Origin: Lyophyllum atratum
Lineage: Eukaryota > Basidiomycota > Agaricomycetes > Agaricales > Lyophyllaceae
Direction of reading: 5' to 3'
Assembly: GCA_014905825.1 (NCBI GenBank)
Contig: JACGCN010000013.1
Span: 372,001 to 436,000, forward strand
Length of the DNA stretch: 64,000 nt
How positions within the stretch are numbered: the stretch's first letter is position 1; each line of letters opens with the position of its first letter. The notes beneath the pieces are model-generated. The model had not been told where the DNA came from and did not search any database. It saw only the letters and a program-made list of their open reading frames with translations. Positions 1 to 12,003 of this stretch are shown here, piece after piece. The translations under genes and the position numbers were made by a program.

Positions 1-753
1 GAAACAACCGGAACCAACAACCGGAACCCAAAGAGCATTCAAAAGCCAGCGAGCCTGACCCCATCCCTTCTCAGCCCCACCTCGTACCAAAAGGTGAGCA
101 AGAGACAATCCTGATCCGTTCAAACACGACTGATCTGAGAAATGAGTTTTTATGCTTTCCAGAGAGGCGGGTACACATCTGGACGGGATCAGTAGGCTGG
201 TCCAACTCGGAGCTCTTTATCTTTGGATTTTACTCCAGAAGACCCTCAGGAGATGTCCCAACGTCCTGAGTCTTGCTCGAGCACGACCACGCCCGGTAAT
301 CTAATCCTGGGCGACACGCACCGACATCGACTCGGCCTGATCTCACGGACGTGAGTACAACCAGAATCCCCGTAGAAGCGCATGCACTCCAACATAGGCT
401 TGTGTATCAATGGCTCGACACGTTCTCGTGGCTTTCCATGGGCGTCACTTCAAGTATGTTAATCACTCGCTGCAAGTGAAGGTCACGTCGGTGCCGTTGG
501 CTTACTCTGCGTGAGAATAGGTCATCGCCGTGCGGACTGCATACTAGTGGTCACAAGACTCCAGATCGAGCAGTGGGTTGTGGCCTCTTGCATCAAAACC
601 GAGCCGGGAAAGCTAAAAGTGCCATGAGCAGAGAAGACATAAATCGACGCATGTTTGATAGTACAATTGTTCGAAAGCAAGTAACAGCAGACAAAATAGC
701 AAAATATCCGTCGAGCCTATAACCCTCAATGACGGAAGAAGGACTCTGTGACC
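1..753. other. Intergenic, no gene recognised
   Basis: No reading frame of useful length or recognisable protein was found on either strand. The stretch lies downstream of the Argonaute stop codon and could hold its 3' UTR or the end of a gene beyond the window. Confidence 0.4.
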
Positions 754-3700
754 TCAGATGTAAAACATACTCTCCTTCACATCGTCATGCAGCTATAACG
801 CAAAATGCAAGATCAGTCAGCCCTCCATCCACAGCCTTATTTTGGACAAAACCAAAAGAAGGAAAACTCACCCCCTGACCCCACGACACCCTCGCCGCAT
901 TGAACACCCTCTTCTCCTCCTCCTTTCGATCAAATCCCCTCCCCGACGTCGATGTCCTATCATCCACCAAAAAGTCATTCAGATAGCACCTCCCCCTCTC
1001 GCACGCCAGATCAGCGTAGTAAGCTGGCGGTACGAGGCTCACTGCCTTCGTGGCGCGCGCATACAGGTAGCTGACGTCGTTGGTGCCCTGTTGGATCTCG
1101 TCGGCCGTGAATGCGTTCTCGTCGTAGACGACGGTGTAGTGCGTGGCTTTGACGGAACCTTGGAGGCCGGCATGCGCTTGGAGGTAAAAGTCAAAGTCAA
1201 ATCTGTGGAGATCATGAGCGCTGGGGAGGAGGCCGAGTATTGAGGGGGGGTTGGGACTTACACCGCGGTGACGCCTTTGTCGACGACAGTGCCGGGGCGG
1301 GTGTTGCCGTTCCTGTCCGCGTTGGCCGAGTTGGTGGGATAGAACCGCGCGTGGTGACGTTTCCTAGAACGGTGTCAGAAACGAAATCCCATGAAGATGG
1401 CTCCTAGCTCACCCGCAGATTACAATAGACAACTGGGGCCTGTATTTCGTCTTTCTCTGCTTGGTCTCGAGCTTCTTGAAAGCATCCAGGATTTGAGGCA
1501 GCTCTTCCTTGATCACCGAGTCGAACTGGCCCTGCGTGAACTATGAGTAAGAATGTCAATTAATTACGATGGGTACAACGTACCTCAGACACGCCATCAC
1601 GAAAAACGAATATCCTCTGAGGAAGCACTTTATTCTTCCTTTCATATGCCAGCAGCCGCTCCACTAGCATATTATCAAGCTCGCCCAACATCTAGGGACC
1701 AACATAAATTCTGCACAACTGAATGAGGGAGGAAAATGGCGTACCTCCTGCTTACTCGCCTGAATCCTCAGGCTGGCCGGGAACTGGACGAAATTGTCGT
1801 CGACGCTAGCAACGAGGGCCGCGATCGAGGGCGTTCCTTCTCTGCTACCTGGTCCAGGATGGGTGACGTCGATTCCGACCATCATAGTCTTCTTCTTGGT
1901 CAGCCACTTCATGGCGGCGTCGTCGAGCTGTAAGAGAGAGGAGGTGAGGTTTCGCTACTGATGCGAATAATTAGAATGAATGTACCATATGGTTTATGCC
2001 TCCAAGCTTGGTGTTGACCTTGAGCGCAACATTCGAGAAATACTGATCTTGTTTCTTCTCGTCCGTCAACGCCTTCCCTAGTTGCATGTGAACGGTGTGA
2101 AGACCGAGTTCCATATCGCCGATACGCTGAAAGGTGAAAGTATTAAATGGCAGGGTGCAATCAGCGTACGAAAGACGTACCTTAATCGCGGGATATATGA
2201 AGTTGTCTCGCTTTTCTAGTAACACAAGAATGAATGAAGGCTTCTTCCCCCCTTGAATCAACTCCTTGAACTTCGACCTAATAACATTGATAGCGTTCGT
2301 CCGATTGGGATCCGTGTTCTCGGGGGGCAGATTGATCGGCACCAACTTCGGGAGACCGCTGGGCATGGCTATCCCGCTCCGCTGGCACTTACTCTGGAAC
2401 CCAGTCACCAACCCCTGCAGCTTCGGGTCCGTCGGGCCGCCAACTATGCCTAACCCGTCCCGTACGACTACGACCCACCAGCTCGCAACCTGCGCGCCGC
2501 GATGGAACTTGACGTCAAGAATGTTCCAGCTCCCGTCTTTGATATTCGCTCTCCCGACTTTGTACGTCAGGCTGGGTGGGCGGAGCTCCCGTGCAGGAAT
2601 CACTGCCATCTCTGTCTCGATGCCGAGTCCGAAGCCGTTGATGGGGGCGGTTGGGGGCGTGAGGCCGAGGGTGGGGAAGCCTTGGTTGACGATGGCTTCA
2701 GCGTTGACGCGCGGCGGGTTGCAGGCGTAGCGGATCATTTGAGCGGTTTCTTTGTCGTTCAGTTTACCGTAGGGGTGTCCGGGTAGGATGTCGCATAGCT
2801 CAGCAGGGACCCACACGGTCTTCTTTGCGCTTCCGACATCGACGACGGGGAGGTCGGCGGGAAAGCGGAGTTTGATATTGTACTCTAGTTTTATGCCATT
2901 AGTAGACGATGGAGGGCCGTAATCTTCGTGGATGACTTACTCTTCAAGAAGTACTGCTCTACAGTCACGGTACCCCCTAACTCGGCGCAATCAAACTTAG
3001 TGTTTCGAGCTGACGTCGTTCCAACTCTCTTGATCGGCTTGGTATATCCCAAATGCTGCATCTTGACTTTGACCCTTGCCATACCTTTCGGTAAGGTGGG
3101 CATGGCGCCCTTCGAGTTACGCCCGAAGCTGCTCAGTGCGTCGGCCAGGTTTCCCGGCTCGACGAACGCAGTCATGCACACATTCCTGAAACAATGTCAG
3201 ACATAGGATCGCAGGAAACGTAAGAGATGCCTACACGTTCACCATTAATTGCTTATATGTGGGCCGAACTGACGCATAGAACCCTTGCCAGGCCTCGACG
3301 CCGGGGCCAAGGCTCACCTTGTTCGCTGATGTGGGGAAAAAGTATCGAGGCACCTTCTTCCCCTCATTCTTCCCCAATCGAACGCCCGTGCGACTAGCAC
3401 GCTGTTGCACAACAAGGTTAAGGGCAGATATCAGAGGTGTAGGGTCGTAATCACGGGCTGCCGCCTTCCCGCTCATATAGCTAAATGATGCGGAAGACAA
3501 ACGTTAGTGAATGGCTTATAAGGAGGAGCTGAACGTACTCCGTCAATTGACCAGGATTGAGCTCCCGTTCGAACTTGATGGACACTGTGTATACCTGGGC
3601 ATCTGTACGAGGAGAAGTTTCGTAATCCTCGTAGAAGCGAACTGGTATATCCAGAGGCTGAGGTAATTTTTGAGCCGACACGAGGCGCTGATTACGGTCG

Positions 3701-4281
3701 TGCGCAATATAGGCCATGTGCGGCCCGAGCATCGGGCTGAGCTCCATGAGCTGGAAGATACGGCCTTTGATCCTGTTTATGTCAGTCTTGGGGCTGATCT
3801 CAACGTTATAGTCGTAGATGGGGCCTTTAGGAAGTCTCATGGGGAAGAAATTAGCCCTCAAGGTGATGGCATTTCCCAGAGTTCCATATCCCGGGCGTAG
3901 TGGTCGTTCAGGAATGACTTTGAGAGATTTGAATGCATTTATAAGCTCCGTGTGACTAGCGTCAGTAAGACGTGGAGGCGTTTGAGCAGGGGAACTCTCA
4001 GCGAAGATCACTGGTCCCCCTCTGCCACGAGGAGGCCCGCCGCGAGGTCCTCCACCTCCACCAGGAGGACCACCGCGACCTCGGGGATCGTATCCGCCCC
4101 GGGGTGCACCTCGTCCAGGAGGGCCGCCAGAGAAAGAGGGGCTGGCTCGTCCACCACCAAAGCCGTCGGAACTTTGTGGAGTAAAGCCTCTTCCACCCCC
4201 CCTTCCTGGAGGCCCACCTCGACCAGGGCCGCCTCTATCGCTGCCTCGAGCTCCGCCACCGCGTTGTCCTCTGTTGCTCAT
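754..4281 (-). CDS. Argonaute (AGO/QDE2-like small-RNA slicer)
   Basis: This Argonaute should bind small RNAs and cleave complementary transcripts in fungal RNA silencing (quelling/RdRP pathway), mostly in the cytoplasm. The N-terminus (about residues 1-95) is an RGG/PG-rich disordered tail. ArgoN follows, then PAZ, L2, MID and PIWI. PIWI signatures are readable across spliced exons: GIDVTHP (first Asp), RIQASKQEV (glutamate finger), VFRDGVSEGQF (third acidic residue) and VPPAYYADLACER, where Asp stands at the fourth catalytic position that is His in human AGO2. The set is therefore DEDD, as in other fungal Argonautes. The last intron (793-871) was placed because splicing restores the C-terminal ending ESMFYI, typical of the family; without it the frame runs into non-family sequence. 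Several other introns of about 50 bp interrupt the gene. The start at 4281 gives the complete RGG tail. Likely active. Confidence 0.93.
793..871 (-). other. Last intron of the Argonaute gene
   Basis: GTGAGT donor and TATAG acceptor on the minus strand, 79 bp. Removing it joins the WGQG exon to a 39-nt terminal exon that ends in the Argonaute-typical MFYI plus stop. Confidence 0.85.
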
Positions 4282-4757
4282 GATAGAGTGTTACTGTGGA
4301 GGGCAATGTTGGGGCTAGGTATGAAGGCGCTTTTATGCTGCGCACCGCCTTATAAGCTCATGAGCAGGCCGGCCGTTTCAAGCTCCGTACAGTCTGAATC
4401 AGGTATGTCCCGGATCGGGGGTTTCATCATGATGGCCCGGTGGACCGGAGTGACGACTATGTAATCTGGCGCACTACCACTCATTTCCAATTTCCAAGGC
4501 GCTATACTCTCGTAGCTAGCACTCGAGAAGTAGGGATAGATTTTCCCAAACCCACGTTCGAATTTTGGTAGAGCCTTCGAAACATCCAACCTCAGCGATG
4601 CTCTATCATTTAACCTTTTCGCTCACTCTATACTTTATTGATGATGCCAGAGGACCGCTTTCAGATCAGCCTCCAACTTCCATCATCAGTCCGGTTGCTC
4701 TGAGAAAATCGAGGCATTGCATTCGGACAATGCTGGGCACTGTGTGGTTATAAATAT

Positions 4758-6475
4758 CTACATGTACTCGCTATCCTCTCGCATATTTCCTTGGCCAAAG
4801 AAGCTGCTGACCGAGGGTACATTCCGAGCGATGGTTCTCATCAAGTCCCACTGGCGTCTGCGTCCCACGCCATACTCGAGCATCCAAATTTCCAGATCAC
4901 GCAACCTCCAAGCGTCATACAGCTTTTCAACTTCAGATGACTTGCGAAAGTCCATCTTAGCGCTGAAATGATCCTACAACACATTCAATTACTCGCATCG
5001 ACTGTTCCGGGGTGCACTCACCGCGTTACTACGGGTTTCATCTCCTTGGACAAGACTAATGGTGTCAGTGTCAACGACGAGTTGATCCAAGGTTCGGCAC
5101 ATGGAAGCAAACAGGTCAAAGAGTTCTGGACTGATCGCGTGGACCGTTAGAGACAGAGATTCGAGGGTGGAGATGGCAAAAGAATTTAACAGATTAGTGA
5201 CTTCAATAAATGAGAGGCGAGTGTCGAGGATGGTGAGCGATGTCAGCGATCTAGAGAGATGTTTCATGTATGTCGTGTTTTCCGGGCCTATTTTGAACGG
5301 GTAGGTTAATCCGAGCTGGAATGAACGCAAGGCCTGGAATGATGCTCCCTGGAAACATTGCTTGTACCATTCCGAAACGACGTCAAGTGCGGGATGCTGA
5401 GGAGCAAAACAACAGTAGCAGTTTCTGATAGTCAATTCTCGGAGTGCCTGATGGCCGAGCAGCCGATTTAAACCTGACGGGTCGGGTATGTGGTACAAGT
5501 CGAATGGGATCGTAAGGGATACCGCGATTAGTTGAGGAAAATCCTCCATCGCATTGAAAAATGTTGAAAGACAAAGATGACCTCGCGTCTCGACTGACAA
5601 TGACTTCAGAGTGCGGGACAATCCATTGAAGAAGGGAGCCAGGGGATCCATGCCGCTTGGCTTCACATCGCTGTAGCCAGAGCTCCCCCGGTCCACGGTG
5701 AGTCTGATAGTAAGTTTCTGTAGGCTAGTAAGGCTGACCGAAGGCGGGAGGAATTTATCGAGGACCCTTAGAGGTATATCAAGGGATAGAGAACGTAGGT
5801 TACCGCCTAGTGCGGGCAAAAAAGCTGCGAGGAAAGGGCAGCAAGGGCCGTCATCAATAAGGCAATCTGCTCGCCAATGAACGATCAAATCTTCCACGTT
5901 GACCAGCTTGTATGCCGCATCCGTCACTGCGAGCTGCTTGTCCTCCGACGTCATGAGACCTAATTGAGTTGGTACGAAACAGGTGCTCTTCGGCTGTGGT
6001 GGTTGATACGAACGGCTCAGGAGTCGTCGGATTGCTCCAAAAATGAGTTTTGAAGACGGTCGAGTACTTGAACTGGCGTGGACTGGCTTTGGAATGACGG
6101 GTAATGCATTGATGGCATCCCAAGTCGCGCATGACCAGAGCTTCAACGCTCGAACTCGAACGGCCAAGTCAGGAGATCTGACCAAAAAAAATGAGATCAA
6201 ACGACCCTTGTATGTTGGGATAGTAAGACTTACTGCAGCGCTTCCACTTTCCTCAAGAAGCAGGATGACTCTGCTTCTAAGATGTCTACCTCACGGTACC
6301 TATGATCCATCACGAGTCCGTAAAAGATACGGTTTAGACCCAGCAACTTTTCCAATTCTTCAAATTGGAGATGGTGCGCGATCATTAGCCATAGCTCTGG
6401 TGGGAGCTGAGGCATCGATGTTTTCCTGAATGCCACCACTTGCATGGAAGATTTCGGGCTGGCGGCGTGGTGCAC
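4758..6475 (-). CDS. F-box/LRR-like protein
   Basis: Probable substrate adaptor of an SCF ubiquitin ligase. The N-terminus carries an F-box-like stretch (LPPELWLMIAHHL followed by a leucine-rich helix, about residues 24-60). About 450 residues of leucine-rich, repeat-like sequence follow, as in the large basidiomycete F-box families. Two introns are supported by phase: one near 6183-6231, joining the F-box exon (ending VEALQ) to SPDLAVRVRALK, and a second at 4974-5021 (48 bp), joining ETRSNA to DHFSAKMDF. Using the second intron extends the protein by about 70 residues to a stop at 4758; ignoring it gives an earlier stop. Translation may instead begin at an internal Met just before the F-box. 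The substrate is unknown. Confidence 0.75.
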
Positions 6476-8148
6476 CAGGCTTATGGGTTATAAGAGTTAA
6501 ATAACAGTGCGAGCAAGAGGCTGTCCTACAGCATTCCGAAAAGAGGTATGGTATCTGGCAGGTCAGCCTCGACGTCGTCGATCGCGAAGGTGGGGTGGCA
6601 TGGTGGCAGTGCTGGATCTTCTATTCAAGCGGCGCTTTTGGCCTCTGCATCAACTTCCATCACGATATCGATGACACTTCTCCTCCCTCGGCCCACGAAG
6701 TCTACAGTTCAACTACTCAATTACTCTGCCTAAACTTACCCGCTGATGTTATGGGATCGTATGAATTGAACCTGCTTTATGACGAAGCTAGACAGATGAG
6801 TCACACTGCATCCAGTGTCTTCAAGTTATCAGGATTGTCTTCCAAACAGTTGAATCGTCTGACCTGACGACAGAACCTCTGACAATGACATACCTGCCTG
6901 ACATATACTCACTATTGGCACAGCTTGTGATTCTTATAGACAAGACGTCTCCCGTTTGGAAGCCATATAACACCTGGACACCCTAGTGGGTCTAAGACCA
7001 CTTATATCGATATATGAAAGACTTCGTAGCGGTTGTCATCAAAGCTTGGAACCCGTGCACCTGACGGACCCTCGTGTCGAGCTCTCATCGTCGCCTTCAA
7101 GATCACAGCCTTGGTTACACTTCTCCTCACGGCTCCACATAAATTGTTCAGACTTCCGCTCCTCTTGTACTTCAATGATCCAGATCCAGATCCAGCCTTT
7201 TATCGATTGATATCGATAGTAAAGCTGGCAAGATGTCTAATGAAGTCAACCAAGTCGGCGGATAGCTGCCTAACCATCATACCACCCTCCGACGCTGGCT
7301 TTTCAGAAGGATCTATCATATCGAGAATCTTACACCGGACGCTCCCTTGCCGCCTGCCACCTAAGCATTGGAAATTTTGATTGAAAGCGACCGCACCCTC
7401 CCGAGTCTTTCTCAGCAAATGCTTATGCAGGTACCAAACAGGCCTTCTTATGACGCAAATCCGACTTCAGGATGGGCACAGGTATGTCATCCGCCATTCC
7501 TTCGCCCTCTACGTCAAAGCTGTTCAACACGAGTTTGACCGAAGAGCCCCAATTCATAGATCATGAATTCGTAGCCTGTACTTTCATCGCGATCCTTAAC
7601 TGGCTCACGGACACACCCACTGACTTTGCTACTTTCTACCTTGCGAGTGTTAATGAGCAGCTGCGGAAAGTACTCGATCAGTGGAGGAGATTTGCTCGCA
7701 TATTTCACCTCGTGCTCCGTCATTACCAGTGAGCTTGGCCGATGATTCAAGAAAAAGGCCATGGCGCGCGGCGATTATCACGGCTACACCTCATGGGATG
7801 AATTTTTCACTAGGCGCTTGCCGCCGGGCAGATGACCTCTGTCCGATCCATATGATCCTCACATCATCACTAGCGCATGCGAAGCGTTCGAATATAATTG
7901 CATCTCCAACATCAAAGATCTTGGTCTTCTCTCGCACGACGAGATGCACATTATCCTTGTGTCGTGTTGGCCGAACGTCTCTCTACACCCCAGTTCTTCA
8001 CAGGGACAGCGTATCGAGCTTTCCTCAGCGCTCTTCTTATATCATCGTTAGCATGCTCGTGTGAGCAGTGCACTGGTGGACATTTAAGTGATGCCGGGCA
8101 CTTACGACTCCAAATCCTCGACCATGGCGATGGATCCATCGGGTCATA
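6476..8148. other. No convincing gene; scattered short frames
   Basis: Only short overlapping frames occur here (for example 7472-7732 plus and 7514-7762 minus, which oppose each other). None shows a recognisable family, and no splice chain with consistent phase could be built. A degraded F-box/LRR-like gene on the minus strand is possible. Confidence 0.3.
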
Positions 8149-8669
8149 TTATCTCGTACGTATCTCACTGCCTTTGCTAGTCGGGTAATGATCGACATCC
8201 AGGCCAATGACCGTGACATTGGCCTGATGTGCTGCAATGCTGTGGGGATGATGGAGGTGCTCGCTTGTGAGGTGATCGTTCAGGAGCGCATGAGGAACAC
8301 GCAGGGTGACCACCTCGGGATGTTCCATTTCGGCGGATCCGACCCACACCCCTTGATCTTCCGCGCCGAAACGAAAATCCAAGTGATAGACTCTGCGAAA
8401 ATCGGTGCAAAAATGCAACAAAAATGAGGCTTAGGGAAACGATTGGTTACGCTTTTGATGAACAACTTGAATAGTAGAGTTGCAAGCAGTTTGGTATGGA
8501 TTCCTCCTCGAACATACCTCATTACTTCTAGTTCTCTGGATTGCGGAGCACATGTTAGTCCGGACGTCCATGAGACGATAACCTCGAGCTTGGCATACGA
8601 GTGAAAATCTTGGATGGTGAGCCGAGCTTCACAACTTCCAATCCACGTCGAGATGGAGCAGGTGTCCAT
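8149..8669 (-). CDS. Hypothetical protein fragment, possible F-box family relic
   Basis: Two minus-strand frames can be joined by a GT-AG intron (8393-8517) in matching phase, giving about 130 residues (SRELEVMR then VYHLDFRFGAEDQGVW, later TLRVPHALLNDHL and NVTVIGLDVDHYP). The style, with leucine-rich segments and remarks of position along a list, recalls LRR parts of basidiomycete F-box proteins, but no F-box is visible. The 125-bp intron is long for this region, where most are 50-60 bp. The frame seems to continue with a phase change below 8149. It could be a decayed gene or a chance frame. Confidence 0.25.
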
Positions 8670-10038
8670 GATTGGGACTAACTAGTTATGGGACGCTTGT
8701 AAAACTATCAGCTCTTCCGCCAGTGTAGCCATCAGATTTCAAGGCTCACGTCCATCAATGATCAGCCGTGCAAGTCTCAGTTTGCAAACGGGACTCGGAT
8801 GACATGCGTATGTGAACAGTCTCTACAAACGTACTTAGGATAAAGGTCGTTCAAGGGCGGGTTGCCATAGTTAGAACAAGGTAATATCTATGATTCAGAC
8901 TCAACTCAATAAGATGTACTTAGATATCAGCAGGTCGCAGCAAAAGCTGTTGCAGCGACCGAAAAGGAACCTTGTATGCTCTAGGTCTAGTTAGACGCTG
9001 ACTCCGTGCTGACAATCTCTGTGTCAGGGAAATTAAAAGTCGCACACCATGTGGAACGGCTTGCCGAAAGGCCTCAACACCTCTGGACGACAGAATATGC
9101 CAGACCCATCAGATATCAATCAAGGCTTGAGGGTCTTGCAGGTACGAAGCAGGGCGCCCAACGACCTTGTTTCTACCGGGTAGTAGATGCCGGCTGACCA
9201 GGTCGCTGTCCAAGACATATACGGTGCTTCCTTCCTCAGAATCCCTTGTACTCCGTAACCACCAATTTTTGACGGCTCCGCCATTGTCGAGTAGCTTGAT
9301 TGGCATTGAATGGAGGATTGACGTGACGTATCGAATTAGTGACTCGCGTCAATGATCGAGCCCTGAGATTTCTTGGGCAAAGCTACCAATGAGAAGAAAA
9401 CATAGCCGGGGACCGCCCTAGCGTAACAAAGAGGCGGCCAGGGTTGAATGACATGAAGCGGCGAGCTGGCGCAAGGGCAAATGTCAGAGGAAAAAACGCT
9501 GGACCTTCATAGGTCGTGACAGCCAGTGTCAAGGTCTTGTTCATTTCGGGCTGGCGGGTCCGATGGGAGTCCAGATTTAGGGGATGAAAAGTGAGGCTAT
9601 AAAAACTGGGATGTAAATGCGATCGTGCGCCACCACTGATCGTCTCATGTCGGGAAAAACGTTGTCAAATGAATATATATATTGGAAGGCGCAGCAAAAA
9701 CCGCACTAAATCATCAAAGAGTGGAGATGCGGGCGCGATCCGATTCCTAGTAGTACCCAAACCTCGGATGCCACTTGACGAGACAAGATATTAGTGGCTG
9801 AGACTGCAGCAGCCAGTCCGACGGAGTCGCGTCTATACCAGGATGGCCCCTTGTTTGTCTGACTACATTGACAGAATCCTTGATCAGGACGCGTCTGGGA
9901 CGCGTCCTATCTGGCCAGAATGGGCTTCTCTAAACTCAAGCAATCGATCAGCAAAGTGCTCAGGAGATACACGAGAAGGTGCAACCTGAGAACAACGCCG
10001 TGATATCGATCAGCAACGGTCGCAATCCCGCCCTATGA
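8670..10038. other. Intergenic, no gene recognised
   Basis: Frames are below 70 codons and overlap on opposite strands. No family, repeat pair or RNA gene was recognised. Confidence 0.4.
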
Positions 10039-11317
10039 TCACTCCTCGCCGTCGACTGGCGCTTTCAGGAAGACCCAACCAAAAGTCCTAATTTCTTCAC
10101 CTTTCCTTCCAAAGTACAGCTCGGTCTCGTAAGCCCAATTGATGGTACCGACGATGCAGTCTCTGAGGGTCTGGACGTAGGATGGCAGGTCCCCAAGGCG
10201 CGCGAGATCGCCGCCGTCTGCCATATTGGATGGATCGGGCCCGGGCGAGGCGGGTGGCGTTGCTAAGCGTGTCGACGAGATCCAGGTCCAATATGAAGAC
10301 AAAGACCCATTTCCGAAATGGTTAGACTGCGGCGGCGTCGGCGGACAGAATAGGGACTTTTCCGTCTCGATGAATGAGTCGAACATCTGTTTGATCAAGA
10401 TGCCTGCGAGATTTAGCGCGCCTTGTAATGAGAGGCGCTTGTCATTCGCAATGACTGTGATAAGATTGTGGCGGTTGCCCTGGGCCTGATCTTTGTTGAA
10501 GGAGAAAACATCCTGGCAATGCGACGATCAGAAAATTTGAAATGATGAGATGACGGAAGTATTTTACTAGAGAGCAGCCAATGATGTCAGCAGCTAATTG
10601 CTTCAGATTCGTCAGTTTGCTGGACGTTTCGTCGTCCATAGGAGGTAAGGTCAGATTTTCGGTTAGCTCAATAAGATCAAGCATCATTTGCAGCCCCGTG
10701 AGGTCTCTTCGAAGTAGTAGATATGAATCAAGGTCAGGAATAACGTCGCTTAAACGCCCAGTGATGACCTGCAGCTGAGCAGAATGATAAGAATGCACAG
10801 AACTTGCAAAGCGTGTCTCCCATGTTGAATCCGCCCTTGAAACGAGGCGCCGTAATTCGGGTAGAAGGCTGTAAGCACAGATATCAATGGTGGAGAATGG
10901 ACTAACAGTGAAGGTAACGAACAACTGAAACAACGCGTGGTGGCCTAAGGTATCGACACCACTCACACCACCCCCGTCCATCCACCCTGACTCGCCCACA
11001 CTCCAAGCACGGTGTATCCGCCCGTCGGCAATGATGAGAAGACTCAGGAAATTGGCAAAAAAACATAGTTGTGGCTGACCACAACCCGGAATGCAGAGCG
11101 CGGCTAACAGGCCAGCTTTGGCCGGGCGAACAGATGTGCGCTCGGCTCCTGTGAGAAGATCTTTCGCTGCGTCGGCGCTTTTCAATTCGAGCAGCCAAGA
11201 CTCTGACGCAGTCATAGCAGGACGACAGAAGCGATTTGTCCGGAGCTCGAAAGGACGACAGAGGCTTAGGAGATCTGGAAGTTGGTAACTGGGCGACATG
11301 GAACTAGAGATAGGCAC
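10039..11317 (-). CDS. Class I terpene cyclase (sesquiterpene synthase-like)
   Basis: Predicted to cyclise a prenyl diphosphate, most likely farnesyl diphosphate. Introns at 10869-10925 (57 bp) and 10513-10567 (55 bp) give a 388-residue protein, close to the usual size of fungal sesquiterpene synthases. Family landmarks in order are YQLPDLLSLCRPFELRTN near the start, the sensor region PDLDSYLLLRRDLTG, LAADIIGCSLDVFSFNKDQA (position of the NSE triad), HNLITVIANDKRLSLQ, and the C-terminal INWAYETELYFGRKG. Two points are odd. The aspartate-rich motif appears only as LLIIADGRIHR, and the NSE motif reads LDVFSFNKD, with Leu where Asn and Asp where Glu are expected. The conserved RRD sensor argues for relationship. 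Activity may differ from canonical enzymes or be lost. No other biosynthetic gene lies beside it. Start could be 11317 or 11299. Confidence 0.8.
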
Positions 11318-12003
11318 GACGACCTAGTATTGCAATTGAGACGAGCCCAGAATACACGAAGGTGATGAATCCAAGCGAGGGTAAACTTCGAGATTTGGGG
11401 TGCAGTGACAGAACTAAACTGTCACACGTCACGGAGATTAAATTAAGGGTCCGAGATACAAGACCAAGCAAGGGCATCGTTACGTAAAAAATATATTTTG
11501 CTTCCGTCACGAGATGGAAAAGATCGGATCTGATTATCCTCACATCACGCGAGAACTTTTGCCTCCGGCTTTCACATCGTGCAAACCCTGGACAACATGC
11601 TAGCCAAACTGCTGCCAGTGCGAGACCATGTCGCACTACTAGAGGCAGCGCTCAACACATGGGGACGAATTCCATAGTCAATATGGCCTCTCGCTCCCGA
11701 CATCATGGAAACCTCTGGGCTTTCGGGCAAGGTGCGATTTTTGGGAGATCAGATATCGCCGGTTCGTCGGGCCTGAGATCTGTCCCAAAATGGTAAGTAA
11801 GAACAAGTTGGTCTGAGCGGAGATTTGGACGACCCTACTTGACAATCATGAGACGAGGTATAAAGTAGCACGCTGCCTCGAGGCTGAAGGCGCCTTTACG
11901 CGATACCTCTTTGGCCCTCCCCTTATATCTGTGTGGATCCACCACCGACATCCCTCCGTCCCGCCTATCTCCCTGCTCTTTGTCCCGCCCGCCGTTTCAG
12001 GAG
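11318..12003. other. Divergent promoter region
   Basis: The stretch separates the divergently transcribed terpene cyclase and HMG-box genes. A 110-codon minus frame inside it has no recognisable content. No clear operator or TATA box can be assigned with confidence. Confidence 0.35.

Noticed and set aside
7472..7762. Opposed 82-86 codon frames
   Set aside because: No family recognised and no joining exons. The strand cannot be decided.
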